Source: Deltaproteobacteria bacterium (GTDB lineage: Bacteria > Desulfobacterota > BSN033 > UBA1163). From it: 34,777 nt of DNA. The notes beneath the pieces were generated by a model. It did no database searches and had not been told where the DNA came from. It saw only the letters and a list, made by a program, of their open reading frames with translations. This document shows, piece after piece, positions 22,501-29,568 of the stretch. The position numbers were made by a program, and so were the translations under genes. The stretch spans positions 1-34,777 of the forward strand of contig VGSS01000020.1 of NCBI GenBank assembly GCA_016874935.1, written 5' to 3'. How positions within the stretch are numbered: position 1 is the first letter of the stretch; each line of letters begins with the position of its first letter.

Positions 22501-22661
22501 GCGCCGAAAAGGGTTGTGGTGACGGTGACATAGGGAAAATCGACCTGGGGAAAGAGATCGATGCCAAGGCGCTGGTATCCGAGGATTCCAAAAAAGACAA
22601 GGGCTAACGTGATGATCGTGGCCACGACAGGCCGCTTCACGGATGTATCGGAAAGGAACAT
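19575..22661 (-). CDS. RND efflux transporter inner-membrane pump (HAE1/AcrB type)
   Basis: Proton-driven pump subunit that exports drugs, solvents or other amphiphiles through a tripartite complex. At 1028 residues with 12 predicted spans it is full length. The N-terminus FLSDTSVKRPVVATIITLALV is typical. Proton-relay residues are present: Asp399-Asp400 in VGVVIDDAIIVLENIYRHME and the Lys in LTALVVKNSILLVDY. The large periplasmic loops follow spans 1 and 7, and FFGQAEAFKESFHYLINAL precedes span 8. The start at 22661 was chosen for GGAGTAATA before the ATG; a longer start at 22685 adds eight residues. Last gene of the tetR-tolC-MFP-RND unit; the 145-nt gap before it is A/T-rich. Confidence 0.95.
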   Translation of the reverse strand: MFLSDTSVKRPVVATIITLALVFFGILGYQRLGIDLFPQVDFPYVTVTTTLFGAAPEVMDTDVTDPIEEQLNTIEGVKHITSASGYGFSQVVVEFELFRDIDSAVQDVRAKVDLARRKLPTDIDPPVIDKLDINAIPILWLSMRGNLPLQRLGMIADEVLRPQLESIHGVGTINLDGYAKREIRVWLDGKKLEAHRLTSNDVAKAFLTKNVELPGGIIESVDREFTVRNLGELRNIEEFNNLIITYQNGAPIRLKDVGWTEDGTEPVRSIARFNRIPAIGLSIIPRSGANVVEVARTVKSKLVEMNKTLPPGVEVSVSFDSSFFIEDAISDVGYDVFLGGILAAGVMFFFLLSVRSTIITALAIPASLIASFGIMHFMGFTRNYMTMLALSMMVGVVIDDAIIVLENIYRHMEEGGDRMSAAKGGASEIAFAAAAATFSIAAVFIPVAFMGGIIGRFFYQFGVTVATSVIASLVIALILIPMLCSRFLRVEEKRSKLTLFFERGYERLENQYRKALGFCLSHRWVIVAIATLIFFGSVGILINLKKEFVPKSDESRFLIHLETPTGSTLHYTDDKMRKVEDLALNLSEVKNIFSTIGVGARKEVNKGILLIALKDRGERKRTQHEVMAGLREEVRGVPGCKVYIEDFEPVAVGGRRGAPLQFDIKGPEVKELEAISNQIMAEMMKRPGFVDVSSDLELTKPEVRVFIDRNKASDAGVDVREISSAVRQMIGGQEVSKFKDAERAKRYDVRLRLIKDQRMSPEDIAQISIRTPRGGLIKLAQVIRVEEGIGPNLINRKDRQRSATIYAETSGGKTLGDAIEEMEDLAKKMILSGYSHSFFGQAEAFKESFHYLINALIQAIIIIYMVLAIQFNSFLHPLTVMLALPLSTAGAFGALYLTGDTISIISMIGMITLTALVVKNSILLVDYTNTLREKGMERNSAVLQAAPVRLRPILMTAVTTMLGVLPVALGYSAGGELRAGMGRATFGGMFASTLLTLFVIPVAYTLMDDIRLFVRRVFGMEKGSEIST

Positions 22662-22806
22662 TATTACTCCGATTGAGAATGTCAAATTTCAAAGCTCAAA
22701 TGCCAAATCAAATTCAAAACTCAAATTTCTAAAATTTTGGAATTTGGAATTCATTTGATATTTTGATTTTGGGCTTTGTTTGAACTTCGGGTTTTGACAT
22801 TTGACA

Positions 22807-23913
22807 CTATTTTTTACTTATCCTGACTTTCATTCCTTCGTTCAATTGTTCGTGTCCGACCGTGACAACCTTTTCCCCTTTTTGAATCCCTTTGACAACC
22901 TCCACCTTTCCATCGAACCGGCTTCCGGCTTCAACTTCTCTCCGAAGGGCAACCCCTTCCTTCACCACAAAAGCGAACATCTTTCCCTCCTGGCTAAAAA
23001 GGGCTGATTCCGGGACGGTGATGCCATTGGGGTTGCCTCCTGCCGGGAGTGTCACTTCAGCGAAAAAACCGGGTTTCAATCGGTAATGGGGATTCGGAGC
23101 CATGGCTTTCATCTTCACATTTCGGGTGGCCGGATCAGCCGTCGGACTGATAAACTGAAGGGTGGCTGAATACTTCTCCTCGGAGAACGCCTTGGCTGAA
23201 AATTGAATCTGGCTTCCCGGGCGGACCCTTCCTGCCCAGATTTCAGGGATATAAAATTCAAGTTCCAGTGGATCCATCTGGACAATCGTCAGGATTTCAT
23301 CCTTGGGCGCCACATTGACGTGCTCGCCGATTGAGGCGATCTTGAGGTTTACCACCCCTTCAATGGGAGAGAATATCTGATGGTCCAAAAGGTTCTGCCG
23401 GGCTAAATTGAGATCCGCCCTGGCCAGATCCAATCTGGTCTCATCCAGTTTCACCCTCAGGTTGATGTCATCATGGGTCTGCTGAGGAATAACCTTCGAT
23501 TCCAGAAGTTTCTCATATCGGCTGAGTATGATTCTGCTCGCTTCGAGTGAAACCCCTGCCTCCCGAACCCTCGCTTCGGCCCTTTCCACTTGGAGTCTGG
23601 CATCCGTATCATCCAATTGGACCAAAACCTGCCCTTTCTTCGCTCGGTCACCTTCTCTGACGAGGATCCTGTTGATGATCCCTGCCTTCTTCGGGCTGAT
23701 CGTCACATGTTCAGGAGTCTTTAGACTTCCTACAGCCGAAAGGGTGTAAGAAATCGGACCGGGAATAACTTCCACTATCTCCACCGCTCTCTCCTCTGAT
23801 GTTTGGGCCAGAGCATTGGAAGGCTTCTCAACACTCGCCGATTCCTTCGACCCGCACCCTCCAAGAAAGGCTATCAATAGTATAAATATTAAAAAAAAGT
23901 ATCTCATCTTCAT
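22807..23913 (-). CDS. RND periplasmic adaptor (membrane fusion protein), lipoprotein
   Basis: Links the inner-membrane RND pump with the outer-membrane channel. The 368-residue protein starts with a lipoprotein signal peptide and lipobox LGGC with Cys20. Next come the barrel-sandwich half (ISPKKAGIINRILVREGDRAKKGQVLVQLDD), a coiled-coil hairpin (about 105-170, VERAEARVREAGVSLEASR...), the second lipoyl half (FSPIEGVVNLKIASIGEHV), the beta-barrel and a membrane-proximal domain (VPESALFSQEG). It lies between tolC and the pump gene, 40 nt after tolC. HlyD_D23/AcrA family; substrate not deducible. Confidence 0.93.
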   Translation of the reverse strand: MKMRYFFLIFILLIAFLGGCGSKESASVEKPSNALAQTSEERAVEIVEVIPGPISYTLSAVGSLKTPEHVTISPKKAGIINRILVREGDRAKKGQVLVQLDDTDARLQVERAEARVREAGVSLEASRIILSRYEKLLESKVIPQQTHDDINLRVKLDETRLDLARADLNLARQNLLDHQIFSPIEGVVNLKIASIGEHVNVAPKDEILTIVQMDPLELEFYIPEIWAGRVRPGSQIQFSAKAFSEEKYSATLQFISPTADPATRNVKMKAMAPNPHYRLKPGFFAEVTLPAGGNPNGITVPESALFSQEGKMFAFVVKEGVALRREVEAGSRFDGKVEVVKGIQKGEKVVTVGHEQLNEGMKVRISKK

Positions 23914-23953
23914 CCTCTTCCATTTTCCATTTTACATTTCCTATTTCCCATTT

Positions 23954-25279
23954 TCATTGCGGATACATCCTTCCCATTGCCCGTTCCAGTCTTGCTTTGG
24001 CGACATTAAAATCGCTTAAGGCTCCATAGTAATTGACCCTTGCCTGGGCCAACAAGGTCACGGCATCGAGAACATCCGTGGCTGTCGCCACCTGATATTT
24101 ATACCGTTCCTCGTTCATCCTCAAATTCTCTTCGGCCTGCTCGATTGCTTTCTCCGCCACGTTGATATTTTTTTCGGCTACCAGCATGATCTGATAACCG
24201 TTCTTAATATCGAGGGTGATCCCCTCGATCAACTGAATCTTCGCATTCTCAGACTGGGTCACCTTCACCTTGCTCTCTCCAAACTTATAGGCGGTCTTCC
24301 CCCAGTCTCCGAGGGTGATCGTAGCGATGCCCTGAATCGTCCATCTTTCCCCTCGATGGCTGCCCATGAGCAAAGGGTCATCCGAAATTCGGGAATAGTT
24401 GCCAGAGAGGTTAATGGTTGGAAAAAACCCGCTTTTCACAATCTTTACTCCCTCCTTGGATTGCTCGATCTTTAAATTTGCGGTCTTTATCTCAGGCCTT
24501 CTCTCTAATGCCTCTTTTAGGGATGCTTCAAATGGGAGAGGAAAGGGGGTATATCCGAGGATATCGACAACCTGAAGGGGGGTTTCTATTCCGTTGCGGA
24601 GCAAAGAATTAAAGTAAGATTTGGCTAACACGACATCATTTTCCGCCCTGACCAGCCCCTGTTTTGCATTGGCAAGCCTCACCTCTGCCTGGAGGACATC
24701 GTTCTTTGGGACAATGCCAACTTCAAAGAAGGCTTTGGTCACCTCCAACTGGGCTGAAAATTGTTTGACTGTCTGGCGGGCCACATCCAGAAATTTCTCC
24801 GCCCTTAAAATATTGAAGTATCCTTCTCTCACCTGGAGGACGATGTCCCTTTTGACCGTCTCCACATCCGTTTTCGAGACATCCACGCCCAGCTTCTCAA
24901 GACGGTAATTTGAAAGGATGGACCCTCCTGCAAAGAGAGGCTGACTGATGGTTGTGCCCAGGCTGTAAATATCTTTGTCGGTGTTGATCACTTTTCCCGT
25001 TGGAAGCGTGATGGCCGAATACCCAACGGTCACAGGGTTATTATAATGGGTATATCCATACTGACCTGTCCACCTGGAAAAGAAATCGGTCATGGCGGCC
25101 TTTCTTCTGAATTCGGAACCCGCCACTCCTTCCATCGAAGAATGAAGTTTTAAATTGCGATCCAAGGCGATCTTGATGCTCTCCTCAAGGGTCAGTGGCT
25201 TTTGAGATTCCTGAGCCAGGGCCACTCCTGCAGAGAGGAGGATCCAAAAAATCAATCCAACGCGCCATCTCTTTCTCAT
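23954..25279 (-). CDS. TolC-family outer-membrane efflux channel
   Basis: Outer-membrane exit duct of the tripartite pump. 441 residues: a signal peptide (about 1-22, ending GVALAQE), then two internally repeated halves, each with long helices. KPLTLEESIKIALDRNLKLHSS starts repeat 1 and LPFEASLKEALERRPEIKTANLKIEQSKEGVKI starts repeat 2; both match the OEP domain. The closing helix ATDVLDAVTLLAQARVNYYGALSDFNVAKARLERAMG is characteristic. GGAGGAAATAGATCG precedes the ATG. It starts 4 nt after the tetR stop. Confidence 0.93.
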   Translation of the reverse strand: MRKRWRVGLIFWILLSAGVALAQESQKPLTLEESIKIALDRNLKLHSSMEGVAGSEFRRKAAMTDFFSRWTGQYGYTHYNNPVTVGYSAITLPTGKVINTDKDIYSLGTTISQPLFAGGSILSNYRLEKLGVDVSKTDVETVKRDIVLQVREGYFNILRAEKFLDVARQTVKQFSAQLEVTKAFFEVGIVPKNDVLQAEVRLANAKQGLVRAENDVVLAKSYFNSLLRNGIETPLQVVDILGYTPFPLPFEASLKEALERRPEIKTANLKIEQSKEGVKIVKSGFFPTINLSGNYSRISDDPLLMGSHRGERWTIQGIATITLGDWGKTAYKFGESKVKVTQSENAKIQLIEGITLDIKNGYQIMLVAEKNINVAEKAIEQAEENLRMNEERYKYQVATATDVLDAVTLLAQARVNYYGALSDFNVAKARLERAMGRMYPQ

Positions 25280-25283
25280 CGAT

Positions 25284-25910
25284 CTATTTCCTCCTTTCCA
25301 TCTTTTCGGTTCCTTTTAAAAAGATCTCCAGAATGGTCTCCACCTTTGAAATGAGCGGATAGGATTCCGGACTGATCAGCCATTCAAAGATAAAAGAATG
25401 GACGATCCCTTCGAAGGCATGCGCTAAATCCAGGGGGGCAAAAGGTTTTAACTCGCCGGCCTTCATCCCCTGTTTTAAAACCTGAGCAAGCAGTTGGATA
25501 TAGTCCACCATCTTATCGTGAATCTTTTTCCCGCAGTCATCCTTTACCGACCACTCGAAACGGCTTCCTTCCGAGGTATAGATCCTGAAAAAATCCCGGT
25601 TCTGTTCCATGAATTCCAGCTCGAGGATCAAGACTTTTTTGATTCTTTCGATGGCGGAAGTCTTCCGGGAGAGTTCGTCTTTGACCAGACGGTTGATTTC
25701 ACCCGTCTTCTCATCGATAAGGGTGAAATAGAGGTCCTCTTTCGATTTGAAGTATTTATAAAGGGTTCCCGTACCAAACTCCGCCCCCTGGGCGATTTCG
25801 CTCATCGTGGTCTGGAAAAACCCCTTTGCGGCAAAGATCTTTTCCGCCGCTCGAAGGATCTCTTCGCGATGAGCCAGATGCTCTCTCTCCTTCCTTCCGA
25901 TCTTTTCCAT
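25284..25910 (-). CDS. TetR-family transcriptional repressor of the efflux operon
   Basis: A 208-residue regulator with an N-terminal helix-turn-helix (about 15-60: REEILRAAEKIFAAKGF, TTMSEIAQGAEFGTGTLYKYFKSKEDLYF) and an all-helical ligand domain. It is the first gene of the operon and so autoregulates; drug or envelope stress ligands would release it. A palindromic candidate operator overlaps the promoter at 25943-25991. The ATG at 25910 has GAGGAGG directly in front, closer than usual. Confidence 0.93.
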   Translation of the reverse strand: MEKIGRKEREHLAHREEILRAAEKIFAAKGFFQTTMSEIAQGAEFGTGTLYKYFKSKEDLYFTLIDEKTGEINRLVKDELSRKTSAIERIKKVLILELEFMEQNRDFFRIYTSEGSRFEWSVKDDCGKKIHDKMVDYIQLLAQVLKQGMKAGELKPFAPLDLAHAFEGIVHSFIFEWLISPESYPLISKVETILEIFLKGTEKMERRK

Positions 25911-25942
25911 ACCTCCTCTAAGGGTAATGTAAATTGCAATTC

Positions 25943-25991
25943 ATTTTATGAACTTATATTCATTCTTAATATAATAAAATGGCATTGTCAA
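25943..25991 (-). promoter_or_regulatory. tetR-efflux promoter with palindromic operator
   Basis: On the minus strand TTGACA (25991-25986), an 18-nt spacer and AAGAAT (25967-25962). Overlapping and following it, ATGAA-(6)-TTCAT (25948-25963) is a palindrome, and TTCAT-TTT-ATGAA (about 25940-25952) adds a third half-site. The position over the -10 and start region fits TetR repression. Confidence 0.6.
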
Positions 25992-26021
25992 CTTAAGGGA
26001 ACCTCTAATAATTCCAAATTC

Positions 26022-26090
26022 GTCACTCCGGTGAAAACCGGAGTCCAGTCATATCAAGAACTTCTGGATTCCGGCTTGCGCCGGAATGAC
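26022..26090. repeat. GTCATTCC/GGAATGAC inverted-repeat element
   Basis: The left arm GTCACTCCGGTGAAAACCGGAGTCCAG contains a hairpin (ACTCCGGT/ACCGGAGT), and the right arm CTGGATTCCGGCTTGCGCCGGAATGAC another (ATTCCGGC/GCCGGAAT); the arms are mutually complementary over most of their length. Same family as the core of 1926-2076, here without nested insertions. Confidence 0.8.
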
Positions 26091-26183
26091 ATTTTTAGAA
26101 GTAGCCTTAATTAATTCTTGGAGTTTTCTGGTTTTTTTTCAATCGAAGTCAAAGCATAGCTGAAAATCGTCAAAGTTATTTTA

Positions 26184-26246
26184 TTATTCGTGCCGCAAAG
26201 CCTCGATTGGGTCAAGCCGGGCAGCTTTTAGGGCCGGGGGACAGGT
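26184..26246 (-). pseudogene. C-terminal relic of a MacB/FtsX-type ABC permease
   Basis: The minus strand encodes PPALKAARLDPIEALR-HE followed by TAA. This is the highly conserved tail of MacB/LolC-type permeases (PAxxAAxxDPIEALRxE-stop). The rest of the gene is missing: the PhoU-like gene ends at 26250 in the same reading frame directly before it. The relic lies upstream of the tetR promoter and marks the junction of a deletion. Confidence 0.75.
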
Positions 26247-26249
26247 CTT

Positions 26250-26864
26250 TCAGGATTTGCGTGAGAGGGAGACAATCTTGCCGCTCACCTCCAGGGTATG
26301 GGCGATGATCCCTTTCAGGGACTCGATCAGGCCCAGATAGAGAGGAGAAGATCTGGGTATACAGACCCCCTGGACCAAACGCTCTTCGTGTTCTTCCGAA
26401 TATCCGTTGGCGATCATTAATATGGACCTCACCTGCTCTCCGATGTGCTGGGCCAGTAGTTTATTCCTTGTCTGGATCAGGTTTGGAACGCTTTCCAAGA
26501 GGTCCATCGCCTCCTGGAAGATATCATTCACCTCCTTCACGGCACGATCGCTGAAAAGGATGCGGTCTTTTTCCATTGACGTCAGTCGGTCCACCATTGC
26601 CTCCATGTTGTAACCCATCCTGTCGAAACTGGAGGCCATGGAGAGGTAGGGTTTCGCCCATTCCTTCCCCTTTGCCCCGGGTGAGCTCTTTTCGATCACA
26701 AATCTGGCCAGCTCCGCCGAATTCCCTCGAACCTCCTCCTTTACCCTATCCGCTTCCTTGATCGACTTTTCAGTAAGCTTCCGAAAACCCTCGAAGATCA
26801 GTTCCAGCATCTTGATCTCGCTCCGGCAGACCAGAATGAGCCTCTCCTCCACATCCTTTTCCAT
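26250..26864 (-). CDS. helical PhoU-like domain protein
   Basis: A 204-residue, entirely helical protein with the look of two PhoU-like three-helix bundles: LIFEGFRKLTEKSIKEADRVKEEV, SMASSFDRMGYNMEAMVDRL, and IFQEAMDLLESVPNLIQTRN. PhoU-like modules occur in phosphate signalling and in Na/phosphate cotransporters; no membrane part is present here. Family assignment rests on helix pattern and spaced acidic residues, so it is tentative. It is the last gene of the cluster, 22 nt after endQ, and ends 4 nt before the MacB relic in the same frame, so its original C-terminus may have been altered. Confidence 0.55.
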   Translation of the reverse strand: MEKDVEERLILVCRSEIKMLELIFEGFRKLTEKSIKEADRVKEEVRGNSAELARFVIEKSSPGAKGKEWAKPYLSMASSFDRMGYNMEAMVDRLTSMEKDRILFSDRAVKEVNDIFQEAMDLLESVPNLIQTRNKLLAQHIGEQVRSILMIANGYSEEHEERLVQGVCIPRSSPLYLGLIESLKGIIAHTLEVSGKIVSLSRKS

Positions 26865-26886
26865 CTCTTTCTCCCTGATTGAGAAC

Positions 26887-28137
26887 TCAAAACAACTTCA
26901 ACTGTCCCTCCGGTGCATTGGCCGCCTTCTTTTCAGGAAAGAGATCGATCTTTCCGTAAACGCCGTCATGGCCTGGAACGATCGAAACCTTTCCCTGCCT
27001 CATCCGGATGATTCCTTCCAGAATCCTGGGCAGAACAAAGGAGGTTAACTCATCCTGTGCAGCATCGAGAAGGATATGAAATTCTGACCCTCCCCTTTCG
27101 ACCAGTCGGTCATATTCCGCCTCTACCGCCTTCGTCCCAACCCGAACCCCCAGCCCTCCGGCGATGATTTCTTCCAGGGGAATGAGGTGGATGGAAGGGA
27201 CGGCGTTCTTCGGAACGAAACCCTCAGGCCGATCTGAGAGCTCTTCGACGCGGTGCATCACCCCAACGGTCAATTTCTTCTCACATCGGGGGCAAAAGTA
27301 CTGATGCGATCTGGTTTCAGCGGGAGAGAAGATCACCCCGCACTGGCGATGACCATCGTAATGATATTTTCCCTCCTCTGGAAAGAATTCAACCGTGAAG
27401 AGGAATTTTCTTCTGTCCTTCTTTCGGAGAACATCAACCACTTCTTGATAATTGAGCTCACAGTCAAAACCATTCGCCTCTCTTCCCAACCGATGGGGTG
27501 AGTGAGCATCGGAATTGGAAATGAGGGTAATGGCATCAAGGCTTGAGAGTCTCCAGTTCATCTCCGGATCAGAGGAGAGACCGGTCTCAATGGCTCGGAT
27601 ATGAGGAGTCATCTCTTCAAAACATTCCTCAATCGAGTCGAACCCTGAATGGGCTCCGAAGATCGAAAACCAGGGCGTCCAGGCATGGGCAGGAACGATG
27701 AGGCAGTCCTCGGAGATATCGAGGATCATCTTAACGAGTTCTTTTGCGGCAAAGCCGAAGATAGGTCTTCCATCGGAAGAAAGCTTTCCAAGATTCCCCA
27801 GCTTTGCATTAATCTTCTCCACCACCTCAAAAGAAGGGGCAAAGATGAGATTATGCATCCGTCTTACCCTACCCTTATGGGAGTAAATGTTGCTGACCTC
27901 TGCGGTCAAAATGTAACGGACCCCCTCATCTCCTTTTTTCAACTGAAAGAGTCCATTGTCTGATGGAACCAGTTTCGTTCGTAATTCCGCATAATAGGTG
28001 GGATGGGTAAAATCTCCTGTCCCGAGAAGGGCAATCCCTTTCTTCTTTGCCCAGCGGCCGAGCGTTTCCACCTCCATATCCCTGCTTGTGGCCCGACTAT
28101 ATTTCGAGTGGAGATGGAAATCAGCGATGAACCGCAT
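26887..28137 (-). CDS. endonuclease Q (PHP domain, deaminated-base repair)
   Basis: EndoQ nicks DNA 5' of uracil, hypoxanthine, xanthine and AP sites. The 416-residue length is that of archaeal EndoQ. The PHP metal residues are visible: ADFHLHSKYSRATS (His8, His10), GTGDFTH (Asp42, His45), LTAEVSNIYS (Glu80), His95, PAHAWTPWFS (His151) and SNSDAHS (Asp210, His212). A zinc site is formed by residues around Cys266, Cys282 and Cys285 (QYFCPRCEKKLTVGV). The C-terminus is QLKLF at 412-416, matching the bacterial beta-clamp-binding consensus QL(S/D)LF. Bacterial EndoQ is rare; transfer from Archaea is a reasonable inference. Confidence 0.87.
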   Translation of the reverse strand: MRFIADFHLHSKYSRATSRDMEVETLGRWAKKKGIALLGTGDFTHPTYYAELRTKLVPSDNGLFQLKKGDEGVRYILTAEVSNIYSHKGRVRRMHNLIFAPSFEVVEKINAKLGNLGKLSSDGRPIFGFAAKELVKMILDISEDCLIVPAHAWTPWFSIFGAHSGFDSIEECFEEMTPHIRAIETGLSSDPEMNWRLSSLDAITLISNSDAHSPHRLGREANGFDCELNYQEVVDVLRKKDRRKFLFTVEFFPEEGKYHYDGHRQCGVIFSPAETRSHQYFCPRCEKKLTVGVMHRVEELSDRPEGFVPKNAVPSIHLIPLEEIIAGGLGVRVGTKAVEAEYDRLVERGGSEFHILLDAAQDELTSFVLPRILEGIIRMRQGKVSIVPGHDGVYGKIDLFPEKKAANAPEGQLKLF

Positions 28138-28162
28138 AGAAAACCAAAATTCCGAAGGCTGA

Positions 28163-28212
28163 GGTTTAGGTTGAGGTTCAGTAAAAAGATTTACTAAACC
28201 TTGACCTAAACC
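28163..28212. repeat. 23-bp-arm hairpin
   Basis: GGTTTAGGTTGAGGTT-CAGTAAA (28163-28185) and TTTACTAAACC-TTGACCTAAACC (28190-28212) are complementary apart from three positions, with a 4-nt loop. It lies between the EF-Tu-like gene and endQ on the transcribed strand and would form a strong RNA hairpin in their 95-nt spacer. Confidence 0.8.
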
Positions 28213-28232
28213 TTAACCTACCTCATAAAGGA

Positions 28233-28490
28233 TTACGTCACGATCTTATACACGGTGTCGTGTTCCCTTACCTTATCCTTTACCTTGATCCCGATGTCGG
28301 CGCCCGATCCCGCCTCCTGGACATTGCTGTTCTCAATCTGCATCGAGTCAACCGTCAGAGTGATGTCGGTCGTATGGCCGACGATGTGGATCTGGTCTCC
28401 CACTTTCAAGGAACCTTCAGAGATCCGGATGGCAGCCACACCGATCTTTCCAAAATACTTGATCACCTGCCCCACTTTCTTCTCTTCCAT
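28233..28490 (-). CDS. stand-alone EF-Tu domain-2-like protein
   Basis: An 85-residue beta-barrel: VGQVIKYFGKIGVAAIRISEGSLKVGDQIHIVGHTTDITLTVDSMQIENSNVQEAGSGADIGIKV is the typical second domain of translational GTPases, with the central GHTTDI in place of the usual loop. Such proteins are often labelled translation elongation factor-like in anaerobes; no GTPase domain is present, and function is unknown. AAAGGAGGAAGAAG precedes the ATG. It is between the GT9 gene (22 nt) and endQ. Confidence 0.85.
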   Translation of the reverse strand: MEEKKVGQVIKYFGKIGVAAIRISEGSLKVGDQIHIVGHTTDITLTVDSMQIENSNVQEAGSGADIGIKVKDKVREHDTVYKIVT

Positions 28491-28512
28491 CTTCTTCCTC
28501 CTTTCGCAAGGG

Positions 28513-29553
28513 TTAAACCTCCGCTTCCATACTCCTCAAACTTTTTAAAACATCTCCCAACTCGATCCGATTCAAGCACTCAAATTCTTTGCACAGGAAA
28601 AATCTTTCTTCAGCGCAGGGCGAACATGGAATCCCTCTTCGAACGACTTCGACTTTCTCCCCTCTTGGAGACCAGACTCTGTGATCGGTTGGCCCGAAGA
28701 TGGCTATCGTCGGCAATCTTAGAGCAACCGCCATGTGAGAGATGCCCGAATCGTTTCCGATGAAGAGCCGGCACCCTTCCATCACGGAAGCAAGTTGAAC
28801 CAGTGAAAGTCCTTCTGCCGGAATCAGATGCGGAGAGGTCAGTTCTTCAAAAGCCTGTTGAATCTCCGGCCCCTCGGCAGGACCGAGGACGATGAGGAAT
28901 TTTCCGCCGAGTTGAGTTTGAAGATGACGAAAAAGGTCTAAATATTTTTTCAAAGGCCATACTTTCTTTCTGCTCCCACTCCCAGGATGGAGTATGATCA
29001 CATTCGATCTCTCCTCAGGGTTAAGCCCCCTCTTCATCCAAAAATTTCGTCCCCACTCCCGGTCCGACTCTCTTAGGTGAAGTCTGGGATTCGTCTCCGA
29101 AAGGGAAATTCCGTATCGGGTCAGCTGTTTCAGAAGATGATCGGACAGATGGACCCCTTCGTCCCAATTTGGCAAGGGATTGATATGAAAGATTCGGCCC
29201 TGACAGACCCTTTTCAAATTTCCGATGAGCGTTCCCGCTCCATCCTTTCCGAAAACGACAATGAGTTCAAAGGTACTGAAGAACTGGGAGAGGGCCCAGT
29301 CCAGCGGTCCCTGCCGGACGAAGAAGGTGGCCATTCCTTTCTGGTCGATGGAAAAAATCTCCTCGGCATAAAAACGCTCTTCCACCAGCTGAAGAATTCG
29401 GGGATACCCCATCATGACCGGTCTTGCTTCCGGGAAAGCCCCTCGAAGGGCTGAAAGCACCGGCAAGGCTAAGATGAAATCACCCAGGGCGCCCTGATGG
29501 ATCACCAGCATCGATTGAATCTCAGGAATCTTTTCTTTCTCAGAAAGGATCAT
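28513..29553 (-). CDS. glycosyltransferase family 9 (heptosyltransferase-like)
   Basis: Transfers heptose or a related sugar from an ADP/NDP donor onto lipopolysaccharide core or another glycan at the cytoplasmic face. 346 residues in two Rossmann-like halves: the N-terminal LVIHQGALGDFILALPVLSAL (acceptor side) and the C-terminal donor site with IILHPGSGSRKKVWPLKKY and GNDSGISHMAVALRLPTIAIFGPTD. The length and motifs match WaaF/WaaC-type GT9. Four Cys close together near residues 312-330 (CSPCAEERFFLCKEFEC) are seen in many GT9 proteins. GGGGGAAAAGA precedes the ATG; an internal ATG at residue 15 also fits. Exact acceptor unknown. Confidence 0.87.
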   Translation of the reverse strand: MILSEKEKIPEIQSMLVIHQGALGDFILALPVLSALRGAFPEARPVMMGYPRILQLVEERFYAEEIFSIDQKGMATFFVRQGPLDWALSQFFSTFELIVVFGKDGAGTLIGNLKRVCQGRIFHINPLPNWDEGVHLSDHLLKQLTRYGISLSETNPRLHLRESDREWGRNFWMKRGLNPEERSNVIILHPGSGSRKKVWPLKKYLDLFRHLQTQLGGKFLIVLGPAEGPEIQQAFEELTSPHLIPAEGLSLVQLASVMEGCRLFIGNDSGISHMAVALRLPTIAIFGPTDHRVWSPRGEKVEVVRRGIPCSPCAEERFFLCKEFECLNRIELGDVLKSLRSMEAEV

Positions 29554-29568
29554 TCTTTTCCCCCTCTG

